The notes: generated by a model from the sequence alone, not told the origin. DNA of 64,000 nucleotides from Strongyloides papillosus (GCA_005656395.1 SRSI01000002.1:124001-188000); one strand, 5' to 3'. Positions 14,201 to 26,172 are shown, numbered from the stretch's first letter. Translations and numbers: made by a program.

Positions 14201-14461
14201 ATTCATTTAAATTGCTACACTTTTCAATACATTTGTTTTTTTTTTGGATTGTTGGAAGTGATTGCGATTAAAGTGTTTTAGCAGGTCAGTTATATTCATA
14301 TATTTTCTCTCATTATTTAAAGTGTTTCTTGTACATTCAGTTATAGGGCAGTTGAGATTTTTTGATTCTAAACTTCCGTTTTCAACATGAGACTCACGAA
14401 TATGTAGTATTATATGATCATGCAAATGTTTTTCACTACAATATTGACATTGAACAAGCAT
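11253..14461 (-). pseudogene. Decayed multi-exon zinc-finger, transposon-like gene
   Basis: The start at 14461 encodes an N-terminal Cys/His module (CQYCSEKHLHDHIILHIRESH) and a second Cys pair with a later His-X4-His (NCPITECT, then HFNRNH). After an A-run frameshift the frame continues to about 13980, then a basic segment (13733-13975) and an exon ending at a GTAAGT donor near 13605. Another exon (about 13170-13350) contains SQFENRGIRLFDGSEIILKF and ends at GTAAGT. The next (about 12665-12800) starts after TTTTTAG with DHPLMQSIFKHIQNYRSV, followed by a CRACTLLPNEYESH motif. The last part (11253-11744) has two overlapping frames split at a T-run. The order C2H2 module, then a GDxxxxxSI...CRxC motif, recalls a class of unclassified transposon proteins in animals; that link is from memory and weak. 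At least two in-frame TAA codons and several frameshifts make it non-functional as assembled. Confidence 0.45.
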
Positions 14462-14510
14462 TTTAAATATTATAATGGCAGTACTAAAAAATATATAAAT
14501 AAAATTTATC

Positions 14511-17340
14511 TTCTATAACAAAAAGAAATATGGAAAAAAAATTTGTCTCTCACATAACTCTCTTCAAATTCAACCGATTTTTATGGGTAGATAGCCAAAA
14601 GATGTGTTTTTTTCTAACTAGAGGGGCTGAATTAGTTTCAAAAACTTTTGGCCAAATTTTGGACAAATTATCTTTAAAAAACATCGTTTTTTTTGGCCTT
14701 TTTTAGCATAGATTGACCACGGGTTAACGGCATTTCAAAATATATAAAATACAATGGTATATATATCATTTGAAAGGTCTAATTCCAGAATAGTGCGGAA
14801 ACACACTATTATGGAATTATATTAAACAGTGGCCGAGTTATGGTCCAAAGAGTGGTGACCATTTTTAAAAAATCATTGAAAAGTTAAATAGCTACAACTT
14901 AGTCGTAACTTGACAAAAACAAACAAAATAGTATCTATTTAATAGATCTAAGTCTAACTTAAAAAAGAAGTGTCTAACGAAGTTTATAGCTCAACTACGA
15001 AAGAAGTTATATTAATTTGAACGTCAACTTTTTTGCCTTTTTTCTATTTTTATTGTAAAAATCAATTTTGTTCCAGACATAACTCTTTCCAAACTTGATC
15101 AATTTTTATGGTTAAATAGTCATTTGATGTATTTTTTTTCAACTTAGGGGGGGAAAGTAGATTACAAAACTTTTGGTCCATAACTGACCAAATTATATTT
15201 AAAAAACTTCACTTTTTAGAACACGTTTTTGCATAGTTTTGTTCCAGAAATAACTCTTTTTAAAGTTAATGAAATTTTATGATTTCTTACTCATTTGAAA
15301 GGTACAAGTCAAGAATAAGGGGGAAACACAATAACATTAAGATTGATAAATAATTGGCTAAGATATGGGGCAAAAAGTAATGACTATTTTTTTAATAAAA
15401 ATTAAAAAGTTAAATAGTTATTACTTTAAAGAAACTTATAAAAATCAAATAGACAAGATTTTCATTAAATAGATCTAGGTCTAACTTAAAAAATAAAACT
15501 ATTGCGAAGTTTATAGCTTATCTACAAAATGATTTATGCCAATTTTAGTGTCATTTTTCTTGCTTTTTTCTATTTTTTTCTGCAAAAATCAATTTTGTTC
15601 CAGACATAACTCTTTTAAAACTTGATCAATTTTTATGGTTAAATAGTCATTTGATGTATTTTTTTTCAACTTAAGGGGGATAGTGTATCTCAAAACTTTT
15701 AGTCCATAACTGGCTAAATTATTTTTAGAAAACATCGCTTTTTAAAACACATTTTTGCATAGTTTTGTTCCAGAAATAAATCTTATCAAAGTTAATAAAA
15801 TTTTATGCTTTACGACTCATTTGAAAGATACTAACATATAATAAGGAAGAAACACAGCAGTATTAAGATTGATAGCGAATTAGTTAAGTTATGGGTCAAC
15901 AAGTGATGACTATTTTTTTGGTAAAAATTAAAGTGTTAAATAGCTATTACTTAATGGAATCTCTATAAAATTAAATAAATATAGTTTCTTTTATATAGAT
16001 TTAAATCTAACTTAAAAAGTCAAACTATTGCGAAATTTATTGCTTATTTGCGGAACGGATTATACTAATTTTAGTGACAATTTTCTCATATTTTCTTCAT
16101 TTTTTACACAAATATCGGTTTTGTTTTCAGCATAACTGTATTCAAACTTGATTAATTTTTATGGTTTAATATTCAGTAAATGTATTCTTTTCTAACTTAA
16201 GGGAGAAAATAGCTTTTAAAGTTTTAGCAAAATTTTATTTTGTTTGGATAATAAACAAGAAGATAGAAGATGTAATAAACACGTTTTTTATTAATCAAAA
16301 AAATAGTACAAAGTATCGTAGCCACCTATAGGGTTTTAGAAAGTTATAAGATTTTAAAAAACATAGAACTTACTAGTACTATACTATAAATTTTTCTCAG
16401 GAAATACCTCTCCGAGAATTTCAATTAATTACCTCTATGGTAGTCTAAAATTTATAAATTAGTAAAAACAAAATTATCTAACATGGTATTATATTTAAAT
16501 AGTTATATAAAATATATTTTGAGATAACGAAATATCTAAGTGATGACGATTGTAAAATGATAAATAGTTTTTTCATGTCATCATGTATCGAAATTTCTAG
16601 AACTTTTACCCTCTTTTAGCTTTTTGTCTTTTATTGCTTATAGGTATTTTGTCTCTTGAAAGTATGAGACCTTTTTTCTCTTCAAGAGAAATATAATCCT
16701 TCTTTTTTAACTAAAATTGACAAAGTCATCTTTTAAAAATACCAATTTTTTGAATACGTTTCGTTAAGGTTTGTTCTAGAAATAATTCTTTTCAAAATTA
16801 ATAAAAAATTTGTTTTATGACTTATCTAGAAGGTACAAATATGGAATAAAAAGGAAATTCAATATTAAAAAGGTTAATAAAAAATTAGTTATGTTATGAG
16901 TCAAAAGATGATAATCATTTTGTTAATAAAAATAAAATTTTCCTAATGTTTTAACCTTAATAATGGTTGTTTAAAGTAATAAAAACTAACATTTAGAATA
17001 TAGTTCAAAGCCTAACTTTAAATTTGAAACTATAACGAAGTTTTTAGCTTTAAAACGATAAAACTTATTTAAGGTATTAATTTTTTGCTATTTCTCATTT
17101 TACAATTGTAAAATTAAGGTAAATATGTAGTTAATAGAAAAATGATATTAAATCGTTTATATTAATCTTAAAAATATAATAGAAGATCAATTAAATATTT
17201 ATTTGGAATGATTCAAACATTCATTTTTATTCACCCTTTAGATATTAATAAAATTCTTTTTGTTTCGTAATTTTTTATTAAACTAAACATTTTCAATAAA
17301 TGTAGACGTTATAAGATGATTCTCACAATCAGAAATATTT
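14511..17340 (+). repeat. Tandem repeat block A, ~525-base units
   Basis: Begins with ctataacaaaaagaaatatgg, the same start as blocks B and C. The landmark atcaattttgttccagacat recurs at 15061 and 15588, and a variant at 16114, giving a period of about 527. Within each unit, shorter related phrases recur (cataactctttt...aacttgatcaa; agttatggtccaaaga; taactggccaaatta), so the unit itself looks built from an older, shorter repeat. It ends with gtagacgttataa...atcagaaatatttc, as does block B. It contains a 478-base insertion (separate entry). There is no coding frame. Confidence 0.75.
16235..16712. mobile_element. 478-base insertion inside repeat block A
   Basis: The 525-base repeat is interrupted here. 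Alignment with block C resumes after 16718, and the hexamer AAAATT occurs directly before (16229-16234) and after (16713-16718) the inserted DNA, consistent with a target-site duplication. The insert begins ttattttgtttgg and ends cttcttttttaact, without obvious terminal inverted repeats or a reading frame. The family is unknown. Confidence 0.4.
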
Positions 17341-17343
17341 CTT

Positions 17344-17513
17344 ATATTATAACAATGTATTTTCGGTTATCTTTTTTCTCCAGAAATTTGTAATTTAATA
17401 AAACAATTTTTTTATACAGATACTTTGATTAATGATTTTTTATAAAAATTCTTTATAAAAAAATATGCTCTGCGGACCAGCTCTGACCTGCCGAAGGCGG
17501 GTCTAAGGCTGGT
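17344..17513 (+). mobile_element. Helitron-type 3' terminus with nested hairpin
   Basis: About 170 bases from ttataacaatgtatt to ggctggt match the terminal segment 33733-33901 downstream of the Helitron gene almost base for base. The last 51 bases form a nested hairpin: outer ACCAGC/GCTGGT and inner ACCTGCC-GAA-GGCGGGT. It sits directly after repeat block A. A-plus-terminus therefore resembles a non-autonomous Helitron relative with internal tandem repeats; this is inference. Confidence 0.6.
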
Positions 17514-19111
17514 TTAATAAAATGAAGTTACAATACACAATGAAATGAGATAATAGAAATTAAAAAATCAAATAGAGTAAAGGTTTTAATAAAATAAAGA
17601 AGGTTTCTAGCGTTAATATATTTGTTTACCATCACACTTTAAAATTATGTGTTCATTTCTTTGTATTTTTTTATATTTTAAAAATTTAAATATAACAAAA
17701 AAACCAACTGTTAGGTACCTAAGGTAAAAAGATTGTTATCTTTTCTTAAACAATTGTCTAACGGTTATATTTAATGATGTTATAAAAAATATAAATATAA
17801 TAGTATGTTAACTTCAGCAGTCATTTTTTTATTTTAGTCTTTGTCTATGCGTATTGTCTTATTAATAAAGAGTACCTATTATTAAGCGAGTAAGAGCGAG
17901 TCTTTAACAGTTATTTTACTCTAATGAGTAAAAAACAGAATAATTAATGCTATTTTTAATGATTGAAAATTAAAATGTTTAACTTATCATTATAGATTTA
18001 CATAACGAATATTTAATAATTGTTTATTTTAATAAGCACTTATAAATAGTTTTATATTCATTAGCATTTGTTTCGTTTTGGCAAATAAAGTCATAATTAT
18101 ATCTAAATTATGTATTTATATTATACAAAAATAATAAAAAAAATTATTTTATAAAAACGGATAGAAAAAATTTTTTTACTATATAGAGTAATGATAGAAA
18201 TTAATAGAATTAATATTTTTAAATTGAAACATTTGAAAGATTTTTTAACAAATCACACATGTTAGGACGAAGTAATAATTTTTAAAAATGTTATATTTAA
18301 CAATCTTGTGAAATCAAACTTTAATTCACTAGATTGTAGAAAAATTCTATTATTTTAAAACAACAAAAGTAGAGCTTTTGAATGACAAATAGTTTTTAAA
18401 ATTACTTTGGCATAAACTAAACAATTTTTTTAATAAAAATATTACTTCGAGTAAATGAAGTATTTATAAACATCAAAAATAAATTCTTTTCTATTTCAAG
18501 ATTGATGATTAATAAACAATGCACATTTTTTAACAAAAAAAAAACAGATATTAATGATAAAATTAAAGAAACCAATTCTAAATTTTGTATATTCTGGCAT
18601 TAAAGCAATACATATTGCGAAGAAAGAAAATTAAGGAAATTTTTTAAATTTTCATAATACGATTTTAATATACACTTTGACATAAGTATATTTGAATATT
18701 ATTTTTAGTTATTTTACGTTATTGAAAATAAACTTTATTATTTGATAATGAGTAATCAATTTTATGAATTATTAATTTTTTTAAAATAGAAAATAATTTA
18801 ATTTAAATGGTTATTACCATTAATGAGGATCATAACAAAACAATTATTTAAAATACGATGAAAATGCTAAGAAACATATTATAATAAATCATTTTGTTAA
18901 ATATAAATAACTTTGATGTCTTATTTTTAACTAGACCATGTTCTAATTAAGTAAATAGACTAAGTCTATTAGGCTATTTATTCGTTACTGATAATTTATT
19001 TAAATCGCACAATTTTTATTGGTAATTGTTTATTTTAAAATAAATTTCACTAATAAAAACATCATATATTCTTTTTTATTTTGTTTGAATAATAATTATT
19101 TTTTAGGAAAC
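17514..19111. other. AT-rich stretch, nothing recognised
   Basis: No gene or repeat was supported. Around 17705-17770 a weak imperfect inverted repeat (aaccaactgttag ... ctaacggtt) was noticed. Confidence 0.4.
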
Positions 19112-19183
19112 ATAATGAAGAGGTAGGTAACAGAATGAAGAGGTAGGCAACAAAATGAAGAGATAGGTAACAAAATGAAGAGG
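19112..19183 (+). repeat. 20-base tandem repeat, about 3.6 copies
   Basis: Units of the form (a/c)aaaatgaagaggtaggtaac repeat at 20-base spacing with one or two differences each. A related phrase, gggtaacaaaatgatgg, recurs at about 19218. Confidence 0.8.
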
Positions 19184-19249
19184 TTTTATGAAAATTAATA
19201 AAATTGAATATTATTTTGGGTAACAAAATGATGGAAAAATTTTTGTGTG

Positions 19250-19350
19250 TACAAACTCTCTTGTTATAGACACAAAAAACGATAACAAGTCCAAACTCCC
19301 TTGTTATATATACAAAAAACCGATAACAAGTCCAAACTCCCTTGTTATAA
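19250..19350 (+). repeat. ~43-60-base tandem repeat with internal hairpins
   Basis: The phrase gataacaagtccaaactccc followed by ttgttata occurs twice, and a shortened form (caaactctcttgttata) precedes them. Each unit contains ATAACAAG and CTTGTTAT separated by about 10 bases, so each can fold into an 8-base-pair hairpin. Confidence 0.75.
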
Positions 19351-19554
19351 AATATAGACCTTTTACTTCTGGCACAAGTAAAAATTTTATTAAATTGGTG
19401 TATGCGTCCCTATAGAAAAAACACAAATTAAAAAAATACAATAAATAATAACATTTAAATTATAAAAAAATAACCGACAATTTGACAAAATGACATTACG
19501 AAATAAAATTGTAGAGACGCAATCCAAAATTTGAGAGATTAAACTAAATGACAA

Positions 19555-19630
19555 AAAAACAAAAATATTCCCTCTTATATACTCTTCTAGACAAAGGAAA
19601 AGAGAACTCTTTTTCGCGCTCTCCAATACA
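19555..19630 (-). promoter_or_regulatory. TATA-box promoter-like segment with GAA/TTC inverted motifs
   Basis: On the minus strand, GAGTATATAAGAGGG (a good TATA box) follows an unusually GC-richer stretch containing GCGCGAAAAAGAGTTCTC and TCTAGAAGAG. These alternating GAA/TTC blocks resemble heat-shock elements. Downstream there is an 85-codon hydrophobic frame with no recognised character (19390-19647) and an AATAAA near 19383-19393. It could be the promoter of a retroelement LTR or of a non-coding transcript; the function is unproven. Confidence 0.3.
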
Positions 19631-19649
19631 ACACCAAAATCTCTCAAAA

Positions 19650-20718
19650 AGAAAAATACCTTTTTTCTTTACTCAAACTTTTATTTAACTTTTAAAATTT
19701 GCATTTACGTGTTAATATATAGATTGTCTCAGTAGTTTTGTCGTTTTTTAATCACATTTTTTAATGATTTAAAAGGAGACGATTTTATTAAAAATTTTAT
19801 TTTATAAATATAATAAAAATAGATATAAGCTATAATATAATTCAGTAATGTTCAAGTTAATGGTTATCACTGCACATATTTATCAATTGGAAAATATGAT
19901 TATTAGTGTATAAGTATAAGCTATTATTGTAATTAGATAAAATCACTTCTTAAAATTATATTTGTATAATTACAAATTATCATATTATCAATACTTAATT
20001 TTTTTGTTAAAGAGTGAATGTAATTATCCATTATTTTAGATACTGTCTCTTCCAAGAGTTTTAACTAAGATATAATAAACTAAAGCTTCAAAATTTTATG
20101 TCGAACATTTGAAAAGATGTATTAATGTTAAAAGAGTTTAGTAATTGTTCTCAAAATATCAAGATGCATAAATGAACCTTGAATAATAAAACATTCATTT
20201 GTAGAATTTTCGCTTCTAATAAAAATTTTTTAAAATATGTTACTTGAAAACTACTTTTAATGACCTATAATATAATATGTTTTCAAAAGTGAACAAAAAA
20301 ATATGGACTACTAGTAACGTATTTTATAATATATTATAAAAACAAGTTAGACTTTAAAATTAGCATGATATTATACAAAATATTAAAATTCAACAACAAT
20401 TTACATTGTTTCGAAATATCGAACATATATATTATTGTAAAATAAAAGAAACACTTTATGGTAAAACCTAATGTTGTTCTTCGCTTTAAACATTTTTTTG
20501 TCGTTTGATATTTTTTATAGGTAGAGCTTTTTATTACATTTACTAAGAATTGTTAAAATTTGTCTCATTTTTCTTTTGTATATATCATATTAAAAAAATT
20601 CTACACTAATTTAATATCATTAAATACGTTTTAATAAAATTTTAAATGTAGTTTGTATTAGTAGTGTTCATAGTAAAATAACATTTTTAATAATTATGTA
20701 AAAAATAATTATAACGTT
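19650..20718. other. AT-rich stretch, nothing recognised
   Basis: No coding frame or RNA gene was identified. Confidence 0.4.
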
Positions 20719-20838
20719 TTATGCTCATATTCGGCTGAAATACACCGAATTCCGTCCGGTCTCTAAAGTAAATTAGTCGGAAGACATTTTAATACTTGTA
20801 TGGGAAACTTTCTGGAAACTGTTAGTGATGTAAGCCTC
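20719..20838 (+). rRNA. Divergent 5S rRNA-like gene or pseudogene
   Basis: The order of 5S landmarks is preserved: GGCTGAAATACACCGAATTC, CGTCCGGTCTCTAAAGT, a box A-like AAAGTAAATTAGTCGG, a box C-like TTAATACTTGTATGGGAAAC, then CTGGAAACTGTTAGTG and the end GTAAGCCT. A seven-T run at 20839-20845 acts as a Pol III terminator. Length (~120) fits 5S rRNA. Many positions differ from typical animal 5S, and closing helix I is not clearly paired, so it may be a pseudogene or a fast-evolving copy. The 5' end is set by length only. Confidence 0.6.
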
Positions 20839-20845
20839 TTTTTTT
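20839..20845 (+). terminator. Oligo-T Pol III terminator of the 5S-like gene
   Basis: Seven T residues directly follow the GCCTC end of the 5S-like sequence. Confidence 0.5.
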
Positions 20846-21276
20846 AAATCTTATTTATAATAAAATAATTACAATAACAACTTTTTAAGCAAATAATTTT
20901 TACTATCTTATAAGAAGTTTAAATAATTACCAAAAAAAAATAGCAAAATAAATAAAATTTTAGTTATCATTTTGATTTTAATTTATTTTTATTATGTATA
21001 ATTTTAAATTCTAGATGTAGTTATAACAACTAAATATATACTTATAATAAGTATTAGTTAATATATTTCATTCAGAAAAATGTTTAAAATACTAGGAGCT
21101 ATTTCTAGCTTCATTCAAAAATTTTGAAAGCTGAAGAATTACCTTCAGAATTCAATTTTACCTTTAAATTAAGTTATTTAAACCGAAATTTTTATAATAA
21201 TATTAACTCACATCTTTTACATTTCATTCGTTTACAATTTTTTACCAATTAATATGCAGCGAATGTATGTGTATCT
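20846..21276. other. AT-rich spacer
   Basis: Nothing recognised between the 5S-like gene and repeat block B. Confidence 0.4.
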
Positions 21277-23093
21277 ATAACAAAAAGAAATAAGGAAAAA
21301 AAATTTGTCTCTCACATAACTCTCTTCAAATTCAACCGATTTTTATGGATAAATAGCCAAAAGATGTGTTTTTTTCTAACTAGAGGGGCTGGATCAGTTT
21401 TTAAAATTTTTGGCCAAATTTTGACCAAATTATCTTTAAAAAACATCGTTTTTTTTGGTCTTTTTTAGCACAAATTTGACCAGGATCAACTATATTTCAA
21501 AATAGATAATATTAAATGGTTTATATACCATTCGAAAGGTCTACTACCAGAATAGGGGGGAAACGCAATCCTATTAAATTGTATAAAAAATTGACCGAGT
21601 TATGGTCCAAAGAGTAGTGACCATTTTTAAAAAATATTATAAAAGTTAAATAGCTATAAATTAGTCAAAACTTGATAAGATGAAATAAAATAGCATCTGT
21701 TATATAGATATACGTCTAACTTAAAAAATAAGGGTCTAACGAAGTTTATAACTCAACTACGAAAGCAGTTATATTAATTTGAATGTCAACATTTTTGCCT
21801 TTTTTTCATTTTTATTGTAAAAATCAATTTTGTTCCAGACATAACTCTTTTCAAATTTGATCAATTTTTATGGTCAAGTAGTCATTTGATGTATTTTTTT
21901 CAACTTAGGGGAAAGGGAGTTTTAAAACTTTTGGTTCATAACTGGCCAAATTATTTTTAGAAAACATCACTTTTTTAGACCCTTTTTTGTATAGTTTTGT
22001 CTTTCGGATAACTTTTGTAAAAGTAAATGGAATGTTTTGATTTATGGCTCATTGGAAAGGTACAAGTATGGAATAAGGGGGAAATGCAGCAGCATTAAAA
22101 TTGATAGAGAATTGACTAAGTTATAGGTCAATAAGTGATGACAATTTTTTCAATAAATAATAAAAATTTAAATAGTTCTTACATAATAGAAACTTGAACA
22201 AACAAAGTAAACATAATTTTTTTAATAGATCTAGGTCTAACTTAAAAAATTAAACTATTGCGAAGTTTATAGCTTATATACGAAACGACTTTTGCCAATT
22301 TTAGTTTCATCTTTCTCTCTTTTTTCTATTTCTTTTATAAAAGTCAATTTTGTTCTAGACATTACTCTTTTAAAAGTTGATCAATTTTTATGGTCAAATA
22401 GTCATTTGATGTATTTATTTTCAACTTAGAGGGGAAAATGAGTCTTAAAACTTTTGATCTATAATTGGCCAATTTTTTTTTAAAAATATCACTTTTTAGC
22501 CACATTTTTGCATAGTTTTGTTCTAAAAATAACTCTTTTAAAGGTTAATTTAACTCTATAATTTATGACTCATTTATAAGGTACAAGTATGGAAAAGAGG
22601 GAAATTTAATATTAAAATGATCAACAAAAAATTAGTAAAGTTATGGATTAAAATTTGACAACCATTTTTTTAGCAGAAATAAAATTTTTTAAATATTATA
22701 ACTTTATAAAAAATTGTTTAAAATAAATAAAATTAAATGTAGTATATAGATCAAAGTCTGATTTTAAATATAAAAGCATAACAAAGTTTGTAGCTTAAAA
22801 ACGAAAAGTTTTTTTAGGTATTAATTTTTTTGTTTTTTCTCATTTACATATTTGTAAAATTAAGTTAAATGTGTAGTTAATAGAGCAACGATATCAAATT
22901 GTTTATACCAATTTCAAACATATAATGAGGAGTCACATAAATAGTTACTTGGATTGTTTCAAGTATTCATTTTCATTCACCTTTTGGGTATAAATAAAAT
23001 TCTTTCTGTTAGGTAAATTTTTCACTTAACTAAACGATTTCAATAAACGTAGACGTTATAAAATGATTTTCACAATCAGAAATATTTCATATC
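21277..23093 (+). repeat. Tandem repeat block B, ~520-base units
   Basis: Starts with tataacaaaaagaaataagg and ends with gtagacgttataaaatg...atcagaaatatttcatatc, matching block A at both ends. The atcaattttgttccagac landmark is at 21823 and a variant at 22343 (period ~520). The block abuts block C directly: the base after its end is the first base of the next copy. Confidence 0.75.
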
Positions 23094-25080
23094 TATAACA
23101 AAAAGAAATAAGGAAAAAAAATTTGTCTCTCTCATAACTCTCTTCAATTTCAACCGATTTTTATGGGTAAATAGCCAAAAGATGTGTTTTTTTCTAACTA
23201 GAGGGGCTGGATCAGTTTTAAAAATTTTTGGCCAAATTTTGGCCAAATTATCTTTAAAAAACATCGTTTTTTTGGCCTTTTTTAGCATAGATTTGACCAG
23301 GGTATAACGTTATTTTAAAAAAGATAAGATACAATGATTTATATATCATTTGAAAGGTCTAATTCCAGAATAGTGCGGAAACACAGTTCTATTGAATTGT
23401 AATAAAAATTAGCCGAGTTATGGTCCAAAGAGTGCTAACCATTTTAAAAAAATTATTAAAAAGTTAAATAGCTATAACTTAGTCATAACGTAATAAAATG
23501 AAATAAAATAGTATCTGTTATATAGATGTAGGTCTGACTTAAAAAAGAAGTATCTAACAAAGTTTTTAGGTTAACAAAGAGAAGAGTTATATTAATTTGA
23601 ATGTCAACTTTTTCGCTTTTTTTTCATTTTTTTCACAAAAATCAATTTTGTCTTCAGCATAACTTTCTTCAAACTTAATCAATTTTTACGGTAAAGTAAT
23701 GATTAGATGTGTTTTTTTCTAACTTAGTGCGGAAAATGGGTCTTAAAACTTTTAGTCTATAAATGGCCAAGTTATGTTTAAAAAATACCACATTTTTGGA
23801 CAATTTTTTGCATAGTTTTTTGCAGAGAATAACTTTCTTCAAAGTTAATGAAATAAATTATTTTTTTAATGATTAAACAGATTTAAATCTGGAATCCTGG
23901 GGAAACACAATACGATAGATATATATGAAAAACTGATTAAGTTATGGACCCAAGAATAGTCACCATTTTTTAAATAAAAACAAAAATTTTTTAATGCTGT
24001 AATCTAAATAAAAAGTTGTTTAAAATAAATCAATTCAAAGTATTTTATAGATCTATGTCTAACTTAAAAAATAAAACTACAACGAATTATATTCATTAAC
24101 AAATTAAAGAGTTATATTTATTTAGATGTCAATTTTTCCACTTTTTCTTCATCTTTTTCATAAAAATCAATTTTGTGATTGACATAACATTCTTCAAACT
24201 TAATCAATTTTTATGATTAAGTAGTCATTAGATGTATTTTTTTCTAACTTAGTGGGGAAAACGGTCTTTAAAAATAATGGTTCGTAATAGGCCATGTTAT
24301 TTTTAAAAAACATCTGCTTTTAGTCACTTTTTTGTGTAGTTATGTCTTTCAAAAAAACTTTTGTAAAAGTAAGTGAAATGTTATAGCTTATGACTTTTTT
24401 GTAAGATACGAGTCAGGATTAAAAGAGAAACGTACTATTAGTGAATCGTTAAGAAACTGGCCAAGATATATGCCAAAGAGTGGTAACCATTTTTTTTTAT
24501 AAAAATTAAGAATTTAGTAAGCTATTACTTAATTAAAACCATAAAAAATCAAGTTAACATGATTTTTTTTAGATAGATTTATCTCTAACTTAATAAATGA
24601 AACTATTGCGAAGTTTATAGCTTATCAGCGACACGAGTTATACTAATTTTAGTTACAATTGTTACACATTTTATTCATTTTCTACACGAAAATCAGTTTT
24701 GTCTTCAGCATAGCGTTGTTCAAACTTGATAAATTTTTTTGGTTTGATAAATAATAAATATATTTCTTTTAACTAGAAGAGAAAAAAATTATCTTAAAGA
24801 GTCTTAAACAAAATTGACAAACTATCTTTAAAAAGATTTATTTCCCAGACATCTTTTGTGTAATATTTTATCACAAGTATCTTTCCTCTCAAAGTTATTG
24901 AAAATTTTTAGTTTATTATTGTTTTAAAAGGCACAACCCAGAAATAAAAAGGAAATTTAATATTAAAATCATTGATTATAAATTAGTTAAGTTATGGATC
25001 AAAAAGTGTTAACCATTTTTTCAAAAAATTCAATCTAATCACTGTTGTAACTTCTCTTAATATTGTAATTAAAAGAATGA
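23094..25080 (+). repeat. Tandem repeat block C, ~525-base units
   Basis: Same start as blocks A and B. The atca(a/g)ttttgt landmark recurs at 23641, 24166 and 24692 (periods 525 and 526). The 3' part decays into unrelated AT-rich sequence instead of ending at the shared terminus of A and B. No frame is open through it. Confidence 0.75.
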
Positions 25081-25831
25081 ACATTAAATTTAGGTATTTT
25101 TCCCAAATATAGTAAAACAATATTAATGATTTTAGATTTGTTTATTATATGTTTTTATGTTCAAATGTATTTGTTTCTCAATTTAATTTAGATTTTGTTT
25201 TGATTCATCTAATTAAAAGTAAGAAAATTAACTTTTCAATTTATCGTTATTATTTTTTTATTACAGATTAAATTTGTACATATTTCGAACATAAAGATCT
25301 CCTAAAGTAAACAAAAATGTTAAGAATTTGAGTGTATGATCGTGTTGTGGTAACATGCTTGCAATACTCTCTCTATGCTAAATAATCATACAAATAAAGT
25401 AACACTTTAAAATTTTTGGCAACATATTTTGTATGTAACATTAAACATTTTTATAAAAAAATGATAGAAATTATTTCAGTATTTTATTTAAATACTAATG
25501 TCTTAATTTATAAAAAAAGTATGTTAAATAGTTTTATATCAATAAAACATATACATGTTTGTTCTTTTAATTATAAATAAATGCTATAAATGTAAAAAAT
25601 ATATTGACACAATATTATATGTATGTTACAGATAAAGTATGTAAAACACAGCAAATTTAAAAAAGAACATTTCTTATATGTAAATCTATTTTCAAGAATG
25701 TTCATTACAAACAAAATAAAATCTATATGCGAAATGTGTCATTAAAAGTTTTGAGTAAAGAAAATAGTAAGAAATTAAAATTTTTATTTCTATAATTAAA
25801 TTAAAATACATAAAAAAAATAAAATTTTTAT
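25081..25831. other. AT-rich stretch, nothing recognised
   Basis: No gene, RNA or repeat was supported. Confidence 0.4.
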
Positions 25832-26172
25832 TTATTTTTTATGAATTGTTATTATTTTTCCTATGTTCCCATTATAATTAATGTTAAAAATGGGAGGGCG
25901 GGCTTGGGGTCTCCCCCCTTTTTTGTTCTTCCATTCATCCTTTTTGAACTTCTTCTTCTTTTCTTTTATTTTTTCCTTTCTTTTTCTATTCTTCTCCCTT
26001 TTTTGCTCGAGATATCTCTCCTCAGCTATTTTTAGAAGCTCCTCATCCGTCTTCTGTTTTTCATTCATACGTAAATTTGAAAACATTTCTGGAAAAAATT
26101 ATTAATATTTTTTATATGTTACTTACTTAATATTCTTTTTTGTTTTTGTGTCACTCCTGTTTGACCTGCCAT
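25832..26172 (-). CDS. Small lysine-rich protein, two exons
   Basis: Exon 1 (26127-26172) encodes MAGQTGVTQKQKRIL plus one base and stops at a GTAAGT donor. A 38-base intron (26089-26126) ends in TTTTTTCCAG. Exon 2 (25832-26088) continues in frame to TAA. The spliced product is about 100 residues. An acidic/basic helical segment (NEKQKTDEELLKIAEERYLE) leads into a long Lys/Arg/Glu-rich stretch, probably one charged helix or coiled coil, then GGRPQARPPIFNI and a basic tail. Clean splice phase and composition make this one of the few intact genes in the window. No family was recognised. It diverges from the Helitron gene 1.1 kb away; a nucleic-acid-binding role is only a guess from charge. Confidence 0.6.

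Noticed and set aside
19390..19647. 85-codon hydrophobic minus-strand frame
   Set aside because: Downstream of a promoter-like segment, but composition is that of AT-rich antisense and no start context or homologue was recognised.
25841..26105. Two plus-strand frames of 64 and 74 codons
   Set aside because: They are shadows of the lysine-rich exon on the minus strand (poly-Phe/Ser).
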